DNA from: Arthrobacter sp. D5-1
GTDB lineage: Bacteria > Actinomycetota > Actinomycetes > Actinomycetales > Micrococcaceae
Length of the DNA: 64,000 nucleotides
Assembly: GCF_017357425.1 (NCBI RefSeq)
Contig: NZ_CP014571.1
Span: 2,604,001-2,668,000 of the forward strand
Direction: 5' to 3'
The position numbers were made by a program, and so were the translations under genes. A model generated the notes under the pieces. It had not been told where the DNA came from. It worked only from the letters and a program-made list of their open reading frames with translations, and ran no database searches. Positions 10,980 through 21,322 of this stretch are shown one piece after another; within the stretch, counting starts at the first letter, position 1, and every line of letters begins with the position of its first letter.

Positions 10980-13079
10980 CTAGAGGACGTCCACGCCGTC
11001 CAGGCGAAGTTGTACCGGACCCGACGTGCGCTTGGCGGCGCTGGCGGCCTTCACAGCCCGCAGGGCACGCGTGGCTTCAGCAGCGTCGCCGTACGGCAGG
11101 AAATACAACGTCCGGACGTCCTCATCTGCCTCGCTGGAGGCACCCTGCGAGGCCCCTGGGTAAAGCTGAACCGGCGCAGGACCGGCCTTCCGGAGCTTGT
11201 TGCCCGACGGCAACGTCGCGGTAGCTTCAAAAGCATCGGCGAAATGCCCGACGTCGGCCCTGGTCCCGGTAATTGACGCCACCCGCACCGCTGGGGGCAA
11301 ATGGAGTTCCTTCCTCAGCGCCAGTTCCCGTGATGCGAAGCCCGGCGCGTCCCAGCGCAGCAGCGCACCCGTGGCGACGGTATCGTCAGCCGTGATCACC
11401 ACGAGGCCCCCCTCGTGGGCAGGTTTGACCAAGGCAGCGGCATTGAACCAACGCCTGACAGTGTCCTCCCCCGCCCGGAGGTTTTCCCTCCGGAGCAGCG
11501 AGTTGCCGTCCAACAGCAGAGCGGCAGCATAGCCCCCTGGAGCCACCGGCTCGGCTCCCACGGTTGCCACCACAAGGGCAGCAGTATCGGGAACTGTTGC
11601 CTTAATGTGTTCACCGGAGGAAGTCACCACAGCCTTGCCAGGGAACGCACGGCCCAATTCCTCTGCGGTGCGCATGACGCCGACTGCGCCACGACGCAGC
11701 CGGGTTCCGCTGCAGTGGGTGCATCTCCACTGTGGCGCCGGTGTGGAGCACCACCTGCACGCAGGTATGGCGGAGCCGCTGGAAACCGCCAGCGGCCCCT
11801 GGCAGGCGTTGCAGCGGGCCAGTTCCCGGCACGTCTCGCAGACCAGCGACGGCGCATATCCAGCGCGTGCCACCTGGACCAGGACAGGCCCGCGCTCCAA
11901 GCCTTCCTTGGCCGCACGCCACGCCGAGCCCGGCAAACGGGCGATCCGTGCCAGGGGATCCCGTTCCTGTTCGAAACTGTCGGCGGTGTTCAAGACCCGC
12001 GGAACAGTCGAACGCACCACGTTTCGTGGCGCTTCAATGGCTACGGCCCAGTGCATCTCGACCAGACGCTGGAGTTCGGTGCTGCGGCTGTGGGAAGCCA
12101 TGAGGCACGCGGCGTTCTCCTGCTCGGCACGCAGCAGCAAAACTTCCCGGGAGTGCGCGTACGGTGCCCGTTGCTCAATGTGGAGATCGTCACCGTCATC
12201 CCAGCACACCACCAGGCCAAGGTCGCGTACAGGCGCATAGGCAGCCGAACGTGTGCCGATGGCTACCCCGGCGGATCCATTCAGCAGCCGAAGGAAGTTC
12301 CGGTAACGGGGCGTCTGCCCGTCGTCCGCGGTGAGCCGTGCGACGTCGGACTTCGGCAGGACCCTCTCCAGGGCGGCTTCCAGTTGCTCCAAGTCCCGGT
12401 AGTCAGGCACGACCACCACGGCGCCCCGTCCCGAGGACCGCACCGCAGCAACGGCGGAAGCAACAAGTGCGGGCCACCCGTCCGGACCGAAACCCTGAAG
12501 CGCCGTGAGGACAGCCTTCGGCGAGCCGCCACTGGCGAGGTGCTGCAAATAGGAGGCCCCGTTGGAGTACGAAGCCCATGCGTGGGCATCACTGTCCGGC
12601 GCCGGATCCACCACGGCCTCATCTGAATCTCCGGACAGCAACTCCTTCTCCACCTTGGCGATACGGGGAGGAACAGCAGTCCGAAGGACATCGCTCAGTG
12701 TTCCGGCGTACCTGGCAGCAACCCTGGCCGCGAGCTCTGCAATGGCCGGGGTAAGGACAGCTACCGGCGAGACGACTTTGTGCAGGGCCGTCAACGGGTG
12801 AGCCGCGTCGGAGGTCGCGCGCCGCTCTGTGATGTAGCCGTTGAGTTCCTGGCCGTTGAACTTGACCTTGGCCCTGACCCCGGGGGCAGCCGCTTCGGCC
12901 AGCACAGCTGGAACACTGTAATCGAAGGGCCGGTCCAGGTGGGGCAGGGAGGACTCCAGAACCACGCGGGCAACGGGGTCCGTTTCTGCCAGGGGCGGGC
13001 CGTTGACGGGCAGGCGGTCCGGGAAACCTTGCAGCAGCGAGGGTTGAAGCAGGGACGGCTGGGCCTCGGGTCCTGCCAT
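10980..13079 (-). CDS. priA: Primosomal protein N' (PriA), actinobacterial type
   Basis: Replication-restart protein of 699 residues. The N-terminal 3'-end-binding domain (about 1-110) and the zinc-binding region with paired cysteines (CETC, CNAC, CRWC, CTHC) are clear. The helicase core is degenerate: no GxGKT Walker A is found where expected (around ASGGSPKAVLTALQG), and the DEAH-like box reads CWDDGDD. Actinobacterial PriA proteins are known for this and may not act as helicases. ATG 13079 is chosen over the longer ORF start at 13184 because GGAGGTGA lies 5 bases upstream. It is the last gene of the minus-strand array and converges on the glycosyltransferase. Confidence 0.93.
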   Translation of the reverse strand: MAGPEAQPSLLQPSLLQGFPDRLPVNGPPLAETDPVARVVLESSLPHLDRPFDYSVPAVLAEAAAPGVRAKVKFNGQELNGYITERRATSDAAHPLTALHKVVSPVAVLTPAIAELAARVAARYAGTLSDVLRTAVPPRIAKVEKELLSGDSDEAVVDPAPDSDAHAWASYSNGASYLQHLASGGSPKAVLTALQGFGPDGWPALVASAVAAVRSSGRGAVVVVPDYRDLEQLEAALERVLPKSDVARLTADDGQTPRYRNFLRLLNGSAGVAIGTRSAAYAPVRDLGLVVCWDDGDDLHIEQRAPYAHSREVLLLRAEQENAACLMASHSRSTELQRLVEMHWAVAIEAPRNVVRSTVPRVLNTADSFEQERDPLARIARLPGSAWRAAKEGLERGPVLVQVARAGYAPSLVCETCRELARCNACQGPLAVSSGSAIPACRWCSTPAPQWRCTHCSGTRLRRGAVGVMRTAEELGRAFPGKAVVTSSGEHIKATVPDTAALVVATVGAEPVAPGGYAAALLLDGNSLLRRENLRAGEDTVRRWFNAAALVKPAHEGGLVVITADDTVATGALLRWDAPGFASRELALRKELHLPPAVRVASITGTRADVGHFADAFEATATLPSGNKLRKAGPAPVQLYPGASQGASSEADEDVRTLYFLPYGDAAEATRALRAVKAASAAKRTSGPVQLRLDGVDVL

Positions 13080-13130
13080 GCACTTCACCTCCAACTCATC
13101 AAGCGGAAAACCGCTGCGCGTCACCAACGC

Positions 13131-13168
13131 AGATGCCCGCAGCAGGATGGAACCCGCTGCGGGCATCT
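13131..13168 (-). terminator. Stem-loop between metK and priA
   Basis: AGATGCCCGCAGC (13131-13143) pairs perfectly over 13 bp with GCTGCGGGCATCT (13156-13168) around a 12-base loop. It sits in the 163-base gap after metK and before the priA ribosome-binding site. The stem is strong but the minus-strand sequence after it is only weakly T-rich, so partial termination or processing is possible. Confidence 0.5.
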
Positions 13169-13242
13169 CACTGGCACCAGCCAATCACGGGCCACCGACA
13201 AAGTAGTAACCCCGGATGGCACCGGCAAAATCGACAAAGCGA

Positions 13243-14472
13243 TCAGGCGTTGAAATATTCCTTCAGGTCAGCAACCCGGTCCAGACGCTCCCAGGTGAAA
13301 TCGGGCTCGTCGCGGCCAAAGTGTCCGTGGGCTGCCGTCTTGGCGTAGATGGGCCGCTTGAGGTCCAGGGCATCGATGATGGCGCGCGGACGCAGGTCGA
13401 AGAGTTCGTCGATGGCTTCGCTGATGCGGGCCGGGTCCACGGTCTCCGTGCCGAACGTCTCAACGTACGTCCCGACCGGGCGGGCCTGGCCAATCGCGTA
13501 GGCAATCTGGATTTCGGCACGCTTGGCCAGTCCGGCGGCCACCACGTTCTTGGCAACCCACCGCATGGCGTAGGCAGCCGAACGGTCAACCTTGGACGGA
13601 TCCTTGCCTGAGAAGGCGCCGCCGCCATGCCGGGAGAACCCGCCATAAGTGTCGACGATGATCTTGCGCCCCGTGAGGCCTGCATCGCCTACCGGACCGC
13701 CGATGACGAAGGCACCGGCCGGGTTCAGAATATTGGCCGTGCGCGAGAGGTCCAGGCTTGACGCCGCGAGGACGGGGTCGATGACGTAACTGGCGAGATC
13801 GGCCCGAAGCTGCTCAAGGCCAGCTTCCTCGGCGTGCTGGCTGGAAATCACCACGGTTTCAACGGAAACCGGGCGGTCGCCGTCGTACCCTACGGTAACC
13901 TGCGTCTTGCCGTCCGGGCGGAGGTAAGCCAATTCGCCGTTCTTGCGCACTTCAGTGAGCCGTTCGGACAAGCGGTGGGCAAGCCAGATGGGCGTGGGCA
14001 TGTAGGAAGCTGTTTCATCACTGGCGTAGCCGAACATGATGCCTTGGTCGCCCGCACCCTGGAGATCGTAGTCATCCTCCTGGCGGCCCTCGCGGGCCTC
14101 GAGGGAGTTGAACACCCCGCCTGCGATGTCGTTGGACTGCTGGCCGATGGACACCGAAACACCACAACGGGCACCGTCGAAGCCGTTGGCTGAAGAGTCA
14201 TATCCGATGCCGAGGATAGTCTCACGGACTATCTGCGGGATCTCTACGTAAGCGTCTGTAGTGACCTCACCAGCCACGTGCACCAGGCCGGTGGTGGCCA
14301 TGGTTTCAACGGCCACGCGGGACTCAGGATCAGCGGCCAGCAGCGCGTCAAGGATGGCATCGCTGATCTGGTCGCAGATTTTGTCCGGGTGCCCTTCAGT
14401 GACCGACTCGGAAGTGAAGAGCCGGAGCTTGGACGGGGTGCCATGGTGTTCATGGTGCAGCGGTAAAGTCAC
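13243..14472 (-). CDS. metK: S-adenosylmethionine synthetase
   Basis: Cytoplasmic enzyme forming S-adenosylmethionine from methionine and ATP, 409 residues. [17 protein letters not shown] (residues 23-39) carries the ATP/methionine-binding HPDK motif. [12 protein letters not shown] and the P-loop-like [16 protein letters not shown] are the two family signatures. The start is GTG 14472 with AAGGTGG just upstream. It lies 76 bases after coaBC on the same strand, and no SAM riboswitch is apparent in that gap. It is probably read with the pyr-gmk-rpoZ-coaBC array or from a local promoter. Confidence 0.98.
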   Translation of the reverse strand: MTLPLHHEHHGTPSKLRLFTSESVTEGHPDKICDQISDAILDALLAADPESRVAVETMATTGLVHVAGEVTTDAYVEIPQIVRETILGIGYDSSANGFDGARCGVSVSIGQQSNDIAGGVFNSLEAREGRQEDDYDLQGAGDQGIMFGYASDETASYMPTPIWLAHRLSERLTEVRKNGELAYLRPDGKTQVTVGYDGDRPVSVETVVISSQHAEEAGLEQLRADLASYVIDPVLAASSLDLSRTANILNPAGAFVIGGPVGDAGLTGRKIIVDTYGGFSRHGGGAFSGKDPSKVDRSAAYAMRWVAKNVVAAGLAKRAEIQIAYAIGQARPVGTYVETFGTETVDPARISEAIDELFDLRPRAIIDALDLKRPIYAKTAAHGHFGRDEPDFTWERLDRVADLKEYFNA

Positions 14473-14548
14473 TCGACCACCTTACTGGGTTGCGGGACGG
14501 CGGCATCTGCCGTGTGTCCCTTTGCTAAGAATTCGGGTGTGGGCTCAG

Positions 14549-15799
14549 TTACAACGCCGGGAAGACCCGTGTGAGCTCGGCGCCCACCCGATCAACCACT
14601 GCAGCGGCGACATCGGCCTTGGAACCGGCGGCCGACTGCGGTTCGGCTCCGTGATCGGAGAGGATCACCACGGAATTTTCATCCTGGCCGAACACGCGCC
14701 CAATGCCCACCTGGTTAACTACCAGGAGGTCGCAGCCCTTGCGCTTGAGCTTGGCCGTTGCGTGTTCCAGGACGTCTCCCTGGGCGTCGCCTGTTTCGGC
14801 CGCGAAACCGACAATCAGTTGCCGGCCACCCTCGGCGTTGCGGCGTTCCACGAGCTCATGCAGGATGTCAGGATTCCGGATCAACCGCACCACGGGCGCA
14901 TCCTCGCCGTCGACCTTTTTGATCTTGGTGTCCGAGACCTCGCCCGGACGGAAATCCGCCACAGCGGCGGCCATGATGACGACGTCGGAATCCACTGCCG
15001 CCTTCAGCGCGGCCTCGCGCAGTTCCAACGCCGACTCAACACGGACAAGCTCGACGCCGGCGGGCGGCTCGACGTCCATATGTGCGGCAAGGAAGCGAAC
15101 AGTTGCCCCGCCAGCCAAGGCCGCGGCGGCCAGGGCGGCACCCTGCTTGCCGGACGAGCGGTTGCCCAGGAAGCGGACCGGGTCCAGCGCCTCCCTGGTG
15201 CCACCGGCTGAGATCGTTACGATCCGGCCTGCCAACGGCTGCTCCGTGGCGGGTGAAGCCTTGGCGCCATCCGCCACCTCAGTCAAAGCCATCGCAGCCG
15301 TGAAGATTGCTTCCGGCTCCGGCAGGCGGCCAGGGCCCGAGTCGGACCCGGTGAGGCGACCGGAGGCTGGCTCGAGTACTGTCACACCGCGGCTGCGCAA
15401 CGTCTCCACGTTCGCCTGGGTTGCGGCATGCTGCCACATCTCAGTGTGCATGGCCGGAGCAAAGAGCACTGGACCGTGGGCCATGAGCAGCGTATTGGTG
15501 AGGAGGTCGCCCGCTTGTCCTGTTGCAGCCTTGGCCAGGAGGTCCGCCGTGGCGGGCGCAACCACAATCAGGTCGGCTTCATGGCCCAAGCGCACATGGT
15601 TGACCTTCTCGACGTCGTCAAAGACGCTGTTGCTCACAGGGTTGCCCGAGAGGGCCTCCCACGTCGCGACTCCAACAAACCGTGTGGCCGCTTCCGTGGG
15701 GATGACCGTGACCTTGTGGCCGGCTTCAGTAAAAAGCCGGAGGAGCGATGCAACCTTGTAGGCTGCAATCCCTCCCCCGACTCCGAGGACTATGCGCAC
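14549..15799 (-). CDS. coaBC: Bifunctional phosphopantothenoylcysteine decarboxylase/synthetase
   Basis: Coenzyme A synthesis enzyme of 416 residues with two domains. The N-terminal CoaC flavoprotein decarboxylase begins RIVLGVGGGIAAYK and has the variant substrate motif PAMHTEMW in place of PxMNxxMW. The C-terminal CoaB ligase begins near residue 200 with GTREALDPVRFLGNRSSGKQG. Start GTG 15799 follows GGAGGTCAC with ideal spacing; the ORF is open about 108 bases further upstream, but that part is unrelated to the family. It comes directly after rpoZ, a conserved actinobacterial arrangement. Confidence 0.96.
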   Translation of the reverse strand: MRIVLGVGGGIAAYKVASLLRLFTEAGHKVTVIPTEAATRFVGVATWEALSGNPVSNSVFDDVEKVNHVRLGHEADLIVVAPATADLLAKAATGQAGDLLTNTLLMAHGPVLFAPAMHTEMWQHAATQANVETLRSRGVTVLEPASGRLTGSDSGPGRLPEPEAIFTAAMALTEVADGAKASPATEQPLAGRIVTISAGGTREALDPVRFLGNRSSGKQGAALAAAALAGGATVRFLAAHMDVEPPAGVELVRVESALELREAALKAAVDSDVVIMAAAVADFRPGEVSDTKIKKVDGEDAPVVRLIRNPDILHELVERRNAEGGRQLIVGFAAETGDAQGDVLEHATAKLKRKGCDLLVVNQVGIGRVFGQDENSVVILSDHGAEPQSAAGSKADVAAAVVDRVGAELTRVFPAL

Positions 15800-15827
15800 G
15801 TGACCTCCGTCAACAGGCAGTCTGTAC

Positions 15828-16088
15828 TTATTCTGCGGGCTCGATCGGCGTGGAAACCAAAAGGCCTTCGTTGATCTCGCGCAGGGCGATGGACAGCGAC
15901 TTCTCATTCAGCTTGGTGTCAACCAGCGGGCCAACGTACTCAAACAGGCCCTCGTGGAGCTGGGCGTAGTAGGCGTTGATCTGGCGGGCACGCTTGGCGC
16001 CGAAGATGACCAGGCCGTACTTGGAATCAGCAGCCTCAAGCAGCGAATCGATCGGCGGGTTGATGATGCCTTCAAGGTTCGTGGACAC
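15828..16088 (-). CDS. rpoZ: RNA polymerase omega subunit
   Basis: Small 86-residue subunit that helps assemble and stabilise RNA polymerase by binding beta-prime. It has the omega fold core [33 protein letters not shown] followed by the [13 protein letters not shown] helix. The start is GTG 16088, with a GGAGAATTC purine stretch before it. It lies between gmk and coaBC, 39 bases after gmk, in the order usual for Actinobacteria. Confidence 0.97.
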   Translation of the reverse strand: MSTNLEGIINPPIDSLLEAADSKYGLVIFGAKRARQINAYYAQLHEGLFEYVGPLVDTKLNEKSLSIALREINEGLLVSTPIEPAE

Positions 16089-16127
16089 GAATTCTCCAAA
16101 TTTTAGCGGGCCAACAAATGCAAGCGC

Positions 16128-16700
16128 TTAGCGCTGGTGCGGGGTAAGCCCCATGAGTGAAACAAGCTCGTCCGCTGCCCGGCGAACGTCGTCATTGATG
16201 ACGGTGTGGTCAAACTCCGGTTCAGCAGCAAGTTCCAGTTTAGCGGTTTCCAGCCTGCGCTGCTGTTCCTCGGGAGTTTCCGTGCCGCGGCCCACCAGGC
16301 GGCGGACCATTTCGTCCCACGTGGGCGGTGCCAGGAACACAAAATTCGCGTCCGGAACAGCCTTCTTGACTTGGCGTGCGCCCTGGAGGTCAATCTCCAG
16401 GAGGACGGACTTTCCTTCGGCGATGGCAGCGTTGACAGTACTGCGGAGCGTCCCGTAGCGGTTCTGTCCATGCACCACAGCCCACTCCAGCAATTCACCA
16501 TCCGCCACCAGGGAGTCGAACTCCTCGGCGGACTTGAAGAAGTAGTGAACGCCATCCTGCTCACCCGGACGCGCGGCCCGGGTGGTTGCCGAGACTGAGA
16601 GCCAGACCTCTGGATAGTTGTCCCTGATGTAGGTGGATACGGTTCCCTTGCCAACGGCAGTGGGGCCTGCAAGGACAGTCAGTCCGGGTTTCTTGCTCAC
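16128..16700 (-). CDS. gmk: Guanylate kinase
   Basis: Phosphorylates GMP to GDP with ATP, 190 residues. The P-loop is [10 protein letters not shown] (residues 11-20). The GMP-binding segment includes [20 protein letters not shown], and the lid region [19 protein letters not shown] follows. Start GTG 16700 has GAAGGA 5 bases upstream. It is 21 bases after mihF. Together with the upstream pyr genes it places purine and pyrimidine nucleotide supply in one array. Confidence 0.97.
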   Translation of the reverse strand: MSKKPGLTVLAGPTAVGKGTVSTYIRDNYPEVWLSVSATTRAARPGEQDGVHYFFKSAEEFDSLVADGELLEWAVVHGQNRYGTLRSTVNAAIAEGKSVLLEIDLQGARQVKKAVPDANFVFLAPPTWDEMVRRLVGRGTETPEEQQRRLETAKLELAAEPEFDHTVINDDVRRAADELVSLMGLTPHQR

Positions 16701-16721
16701 GGATTCCTTCGGGGAGATGCG

Positions 16722-17048
16722 TCAAACGCTTTGCTGGGTGTCCATAAAATCTACCAGCGCCCGGGCCTGGTGAATTCCCAGGCCCCTGATGCGCCGGGAT
16801 CCGGCGATGCCTATCTCCGCCATGATCCCGGCCGCCCTGACGGGGCCAATGCCCGGCAGGGCCTCCAGGAGTTCCACCACACGCATGCGCGCAATCGCCT
16901 CGTCCGTTGCCCCGGAAGAGATCAGCTCCGCAACACTGACCTCGCCGCGCTTGAGCCGTTCCTTGGCGGCGGCACGGACTGCCCTCGCCTTGGCGGCCTT
17001 CTCCAGCGCATCGGAACGCTCCTGTGGTGTCAGCTCTTTAAGGCCCAC
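16722..17048 (-). CDS. mihF: Integration host factor, actinobacterial type (mIHF)
   Basis: A 108-residue nucleoid-associated protein of the actinobacterial IHF family, unrelated in sequence to E. coli IHF. It consists of an N-terminal basic helix (LTPQERSDALEKAAKARAVRAAAKERLKRGE) and a helix-two-turn-helix core with LLEALPGIGPVRAAGIM, which contacts DNA. GTG 17048 is preferred because AGGGG lies 7 bases upstream; a TTG at 17054 in the same frame would add two residues. It sits between pyrF and gmk, as in other Actinobacteria. A near-consensus CRP-type palindrome lies 26 bases upstream. Confidence 0.94.
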   Translation of the reverse strand: MGLKELTPQERSDALEKAAKARAVRAAAKERLKRGEVSVAELISSGATDEAIARMRVVELLEALPGIGPVRAAGIMAEIGIAGSRRIRGLGIHQARALVDFMDTQQSV

Positions 17049-17073
17049 TGCCAAACCCCTGTCAGATCGCGAT

Positions 17074-17089
17074 TGTGATCCAGATCACG
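17074..17089. promoter_or_regulatory. CRP-type palindrome upstream of mihF
   Basis: TGTGATCCAGATCACG matches the TGTGA-N6-TCACA pattern of CRP/FNR-family sites except for the last base, and the core GTGATC-CA-GATCAC is a perfect inverted repeat. It lies in the 97-base gap between pyrF and mihF, 26 bases upstream of the mihF start. Actinobacterial CRP homologues bind this type of sequence. Whether a CRP regulates mihF here is inference. Confidence 0.45.
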
Positions 17090-17145
17090 CGGACTGATCC
17101 TGAACCTACCGGCAGGGGCGCTGTTGCGCAATGCGGCCAGGCAAC

Positions 17146-18021
17146 TTACTCCGACCGAAGCCCGCCCAACGTCTCTTCGGTTGCGGCACGAAGGCCCACC
17201 ACGGAGGGACCTGCGGCCAGGATGCCCCGGCTGGAGGTAGCCAGGACCGAAGGATAGGCAGCACCGAACGTCGCACGAAGGTCAGCAGGGGTTGCACCCT
17301 GGGCGCCGAGCCCCGGTGCGAGGATCGCGCCGCGGACCTGGCCCAGATCGATGTCCAGGTCCTCAAGCGCCGACCCAATGGTGGCGCCCACAACCAAACC
17401 AACGGAACCAAGGGTCCCCTCGTACCGCTGGTTCTCCGCTGCAGCAGCGGCCACGATCCTGCGTGCCACCGAATCATCGCCACCAACGTGCTGGACCGAC
17501 TTCCCTTCCGGGTTGGACGTCAGGGCCAGGACAAACACTCCCCTGCCATATTGCGCAGCGAGGTCCAGCGCCGGACGCAGCGACTCAAAGCCCAGGTAGG
17601 GGCTGAGGGTCACGGAGTCTGCGGCCAAGGACGAACCGTCACGCAACCAGGCGTCCGCGTACGCCGCCATGGTTGAGCCGATGTCGCCACGCTTGGCATC
17701 GGCGATGCTGAGCACGCCTGCTTCCGAGGAAGCGGCAAGCGTGCGCTCCAGGACGGCCATGCCGGCGGAGCCGTGACGCTCGTAGAGTGCCACCTGCGGC
17801 TTGACCGCGGCAGCGAGGGAAGCGACCGCCTCCACCACTGTCAGCGAGAAGCGTTCCAGGCCGGCGGCGTCGTCGTTCAATCCCCAGTCAACCAAAAGCT
17901 GCGGGTGGGGATCGATTCCGACGCACAGCGGACCGCGGGAGGCCATGGCGGCCGCCAGCCGGGAGCCAAAAGACTCCCGGACCGGCGGCTGCGCCTGCTG
18001 CAATTGGGCAGACTCAGGCAT
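17146..18021 (-). CDS. pyrF: Orotidine 5'-phosphate decarboxylase
   Basis: Last step of UMP synthesis, decarboxylating OMP. The 291-residue protein belongs to the longer type 2 subfamily found in Actinobacteria. The catalytic Asp-Lys motif is in [15 protein letters not shown], and GIDPHPQLL near residue 36 is characteristic. The ATG start overlaps the carB stop by 8 bases, so translation is likely coupled. mihF follows after a 97-base gap that contains a CRP-like palindrome, so transcription may be reset there. Confidence 0.96.
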   Translation of the reverse strand: MPESAQLQQAQPPVRESFGSRLAAAMASRGPLCVGIDPHPQLLVDWGLNDDAAGLERFSLTVVEAVASLAAAVKPQVALYERHGSAGMAVLERTLAASSEAGVLSIADAKRGDIGSTMAAYADAWLRDGSSLAADSVTLSPYLGFESLRPALDLAAQYGRGVFVLALTSNPEGKSVQHVGGDDSVARRIVAAAAAENQRYEGTLGSVGLVVGATIGSALEDLDIDLGQVRGAILAPGLGAQGATPADLRATFGAAYPSVLATSSRGILAAGPSVVGLRAATEETLGGLRSE

Positions 18022-21000
18022 TGGCTGCTTCCACTGCTGCTGCCAGGTTGGCCGCGTGCTCCTGCAAGCTGGTCACGGACCACTCGTAGGTACGCAGCGC
18101 CTCGATGGCCTGCACAGCCGCGTTGAATTCGGCGACGGTGGTGATGCAGGGAATCCCGATGGACGTTGCTGCGGCGCGGAGTTCGTAGCCGTCGCTGCGG
18201 GCTTCGCCGCCGGACGGGGTGTTGAAGACCATATCGATCTCGCCAGCGATGACGAGGTCAGCAATGGTTCCTTCACCTTCAGCGCTGCTGCCCTCGGCCA
18301 CCTTGCGGACCGGAGTCGCCTGGATGCCGTTACGGCGCAGGACGTCCGCCGTGCCACCGGTGGAGACGATCTCGAAGCCGAGGTCCGAGAGGCGCTTGAC
18401 ACCCATGATGACCGAGCGCTTATCGCGGTTGGCCACGGAAACGAAGATCTTACCCTCGGTGGGCAGTGCGTTGTTGGCAGCGGCCTGGCTCTTGGCGAAA
18501 GCGGTGTCGAAGTGCTTATCGATGCCCATGACTTCACCTGTGGAGCGCATCTCCGGGCCGAGCAGGGAGTCAACAACCTTGCCTTCGGGAGTGCGGAAGC
18601 GGCTGAACGGAAGCACGGCTTCCTTGACGGCAACCGGCGCGTCCAGGGGCAGCGTGGAACCATCACCGGTTTCCGGCAGCATCTTGTAGGCGCCGCGGAG
18701 CTGGTTGATGGTGACCCCGGTACCGATGAGGGCTGCTGCTTTGGCCATCTGCACGCCCGTTGCCTTGGAGACAAACGGAACCGTGCGCGAGGCGCGTGGG
18801 TTGGCTTCAAGAACGTACAGGACGTCTGAGGCCAGCGCGAACTGGATGTTGATGAGGCCGCGGACGCCCACACCTTCAGCGATGGCACGGGTTGCCGTGC
18901 GCACGCGCTCGATCACGTTATTGCCCAGGGTGATCGGAGGAAGCACGCAGGCGGAGTCACCGGAGTGGATACCGGCTTCTTCGATGTGTTCCATGATGCC
19001 GCCGAGGTACATGTCGGTGCCGTCGAAGAGTGCGTCGACGTCGATCTCCACGGCGTCCTCGAGGAAGCGGTCGATCAGTACCGGGTGGTCCGGCGTAATT
19101 TCCGTGGCGTTGGCGATGTAGCGGGAGAGGTTCGCTTCGTCATAGACGATCTCCATGCCACGGCCGCCCAGGACGTAGGACGGCCGAACCAGCACCGGAT
19201 AGCCGATTTCGTCGGCAATCTTCTTGGCGTCCTCGAAGGACACCGCGGTGCCGTTCTTCGGGGAGGTCAGTCCGGCTTCGTCCAGCACGCGGGCGAAAGC
19301 ACCACGGTGTTCGGCGAGGTCGATCGCTTCCGGCGAGGTACCCAGGATGGGCACGCCGGCGTCGGCGAGCTGCTGTGCCAGCTTCAGCGGAGTCTGCCCA
19401 CCGAGCTGCACGAAGACGCCCATCACGCCGCCTGTGCGTTCCTCGGCTGCGATGACCTCAAGGACGTCCTCAAGGGTCAGCGGCTCGAAGTAGAGACGCG
19501 TGGAGACGTCATAGTCCGTGGAGACAGTTTCAGGGTTGCAGTTGACCATGACGGTCTCGTAGCCGGCCTTGCGCAGCGCCATGGAGGCGTGGACGCAGGA
19601 GTAGTCGAACTCAATGCCCTGGCCGATGCGGTTGGGGCCGGAGCCGAGGATGATCACTGACGGCTTGGCGTGCAGGCCTACCTCGTCCTCTTCGTCGTAG
19701 GAAGAGTAGTGGTAGGGGGTGTAAGCGGCGAACTCCGCGGCACAGGTGTCCACCGTCTTGTAGACCGGACGGATACCCAAAGCCTGACGGACTCCGCGGA
19801 CCACGGCCTCGTTGTTGTGCGTCAGGGCACCGATCTGCTCGTCGGAGAAACCGTGGCGCTTGGCGTTGCGCAGCATTTCCTCCGTGAGCACACCGGCCTT
19901 GCGGATCTCCTGGGCTGTCTCGTTGAGCAGCTGCAACTGGTCCAGGAACCAAGGGTCGATCTTGGTGGCCTCGAATAGTTCTTCCACGGTGGCGCCGCCG
20001 AGCATGGCGCGCTGCACCTGGTGCAGGCGGTCCGTCGTGGGTCGCTTGGCCTTCTCGATGAGCTCTGCGACTTCGTATTCCGGCACGGAGCTGAAGTCCA
20101 GCTGGGAACCCTTCTGCTCAAGCGAGCGGAGGGCCTTTTGCAGGGCTTCGGTGAAGTTACGGCCCATGGCCATGGCTTCGCCAACGGACTTCATGGTGGT
20201 GGTCAGCGTGTTGTCTGCTGCCGGGAACTTCTCGAACGCGAAACGCGGGACCTTGACCACAACGTAGTCCAGGGTCGGCTCGAAGGAAGCCGGGGTCTTC
20301 TGCGTGATGTCGTTCGGGATTTCGTCCAGGGTGTAACCCAGGGAGAGCTTGGTGGCGATCTTGGCAATGGCGAAGCCGGTTGCCTTGGACGCCAGTGCTG
20401 AGGAACGCGAAACGCGGGGGTTCATTTCGATGACCACGACGCGGCCAGTGGCGGGGTCGATGGCGAACTGGATGTTGCAGCCACCGGTGTCCACGCCAAC
20501 CTCGCGGATGACGGCAATGGAGACGTCGCGCAGCTTCTGGTACTCGCGGTCCGTCAGGGTCAGCGCCGGCGCAACAGTGATGGAGTCACCAGTATGGACG
20601 CCTACGGGATCGAAGTTCTCGATGGAGCACACAACAACGACGTTGTCGTTCTTGTCGCGCATCATCTCGAGCTCGTATTCCTTCCAGCCGAGGATGCTCT
20701 CTTCAAGCAGGACCTCGGTGGTGGGGCTGTACTGAAGGCCCTGGCCCACGATCCGGCGAAGGTCGTCCTCGTTGTACGCCAGGCCCGATCCCAGTCCACC
20801 CATGGTGAAGGACGGACGGACCACCATCGGGTAGCCGAGGTCCTCGGCAGCGGCGAAGGCCTCTTCCATGGTGTGGATAATGTGGCTGCGTGCGGATTCT
20901 GCACCGCAGCGCTCCACGACGCCCTTGAACTTCTCGCGGTCTTCGCCAAGCTCGATGGCGGCAATGTTCGCGCCAATGAGTTCCACGTTGTACTTCTCCA

Positions 21001-21322
21001 GTACACCGTTCTTGTCCAGGGCGATGGCCGTATTCAAAGCCGTCTGGCCACCCAGGGTGGGCAGGATGGCGTCCGGGCGCTCCTTGGCGATGATCTTCTC
21101 CACCACCTCCGGGGTGATGGGCTCAACATAGGTGGCATCGGCGAACTCGGGGTCCGTCATGATGGTGGCCGGGTTGGAGTTCACGAGGATGACCCGCAGG
21201 CCCTCCTCCTTGAGGACGCGCAGTGCCTGGGTGCCTGAGTAGTCGAACTCGGCTGCCTGGCCGATGACGATCGGGCCCGAACCAATGACAAGGACGCTCT
21301 TGAGATCTGTACGTTTGGGCAT
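18014..21322 (-). CDS. carB: Carbamoyl-phosphate synthase large subunit
   Basis: Makes carbamoyl phosphate from ammonia, bicarbonate and two ATP for pyrimidine and arginine synthesis. At 1102 residues it is full length: two duplicated ATP-grasp halves ([19 protein letters not shown] at the start of the first, [18 protein letters not shown] at the start of the second), an oligomerisation region between them, and a C-terminal MGS-type allosteric domain from about residue 950 ([18 protein letters not shown]). The ATG overlaps the carA stop by one base (TAATG). It works as a heterodimer with CarA. Confidence 0.98.
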   Translation of the reverse strand: MPKRTDLKSVLVIGSGPIVIGQAAEFDYSGTQALRVLKEEGLRVILVNSNPATIMTDPEFADATYVEPITPEVVEKIIAKERPDAILPTLGGQTALNTAIALDKNGVLEKYNVELIGANIAAIELGEDREKFKGVVERCGAESARSHIIHTMEEAFAAAEDLGYPMVVRPSFTMGGLGSGLAYNEDDLRRIVGQGLQYSPTTEVLLEESILGWKEYELEMMRDKNDNVVVVCSIENFDPVGVHTGDSITVAPALTLTDREYQKLRDVSIAVIREVGVDTGGCNIQFAIDPATGRVVVIEMNPRVSRSSALASKATGFAIAKIATKLSLGYTLDEIPNDITQKTPASFEPTLDYVVVKVPRFAFEKFPAADNTLTTTMKSVGEAMAMGRNFTEALQKALRSLEQKGSQLDFSSVPEYEVAELIEKAKRPTTDRLHQVQRAMLGGATVEELFEATKIDPWFLDQLQLLNETAQEIRKAGVLTEEMLRNAKRHGFSDEQIGALTHNNEAVVRGVRQALGIRPVYKTVDTCAAEFAAYTPYHYSSYDEEDEVGLHAKPSVIILGSGPNRIGQGIEFDYSCVHASMALRKAGYETVMVNCNPETVSTDYDVSTRLYFEPLTLEDVLEVIAAEERTGGVMGVFVQLGGQTPLKLAQQLADAGVPILGTSPEAIDLAEHRGAFARVLDEAGLTSPKNGTAVSFEDAKKIADEIGYPVLVRPSYVLGGRGMEIVYDEANLSRYIANATEITPDHPVLIDRFLEDAVEIDVDALFDGTDMYLGGIMEHIEEAGIHSGDSACVLPPITLGNNVIERVRTATRAIAEGVGVRGLINIQFALASDVLYVLEANPRASRTVPFVSKATGVQMAKAAALIGTGVTINQLRGAYKMLPETGDGSTLPLDAPVAVKEAVLPFSRFRTPEGKVVDSLLGPEMRSTGEVMGIDKHFDTAFAKSQAAANNALPTEGKIFVSVANRDKRSVIMGVKRLSDLGFEIVSTGGTADVLRRNGIQATPVRKVAEGSSAEGEGTIADLVIAGEIDMVFNTPSGGEARSDGYELRAAATSIGIPCITTVAEFNAAVQAIEALRTYEWSVTSLQEHAANLAAAVEAANA

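Noticed and set aside
14473..14548. SAM riboswitch before metK
   Set aside because: The gap is 76 bases and shows no SAM-riboswitch-like multi-helix layout; only a short GC inverted repeat is seen.
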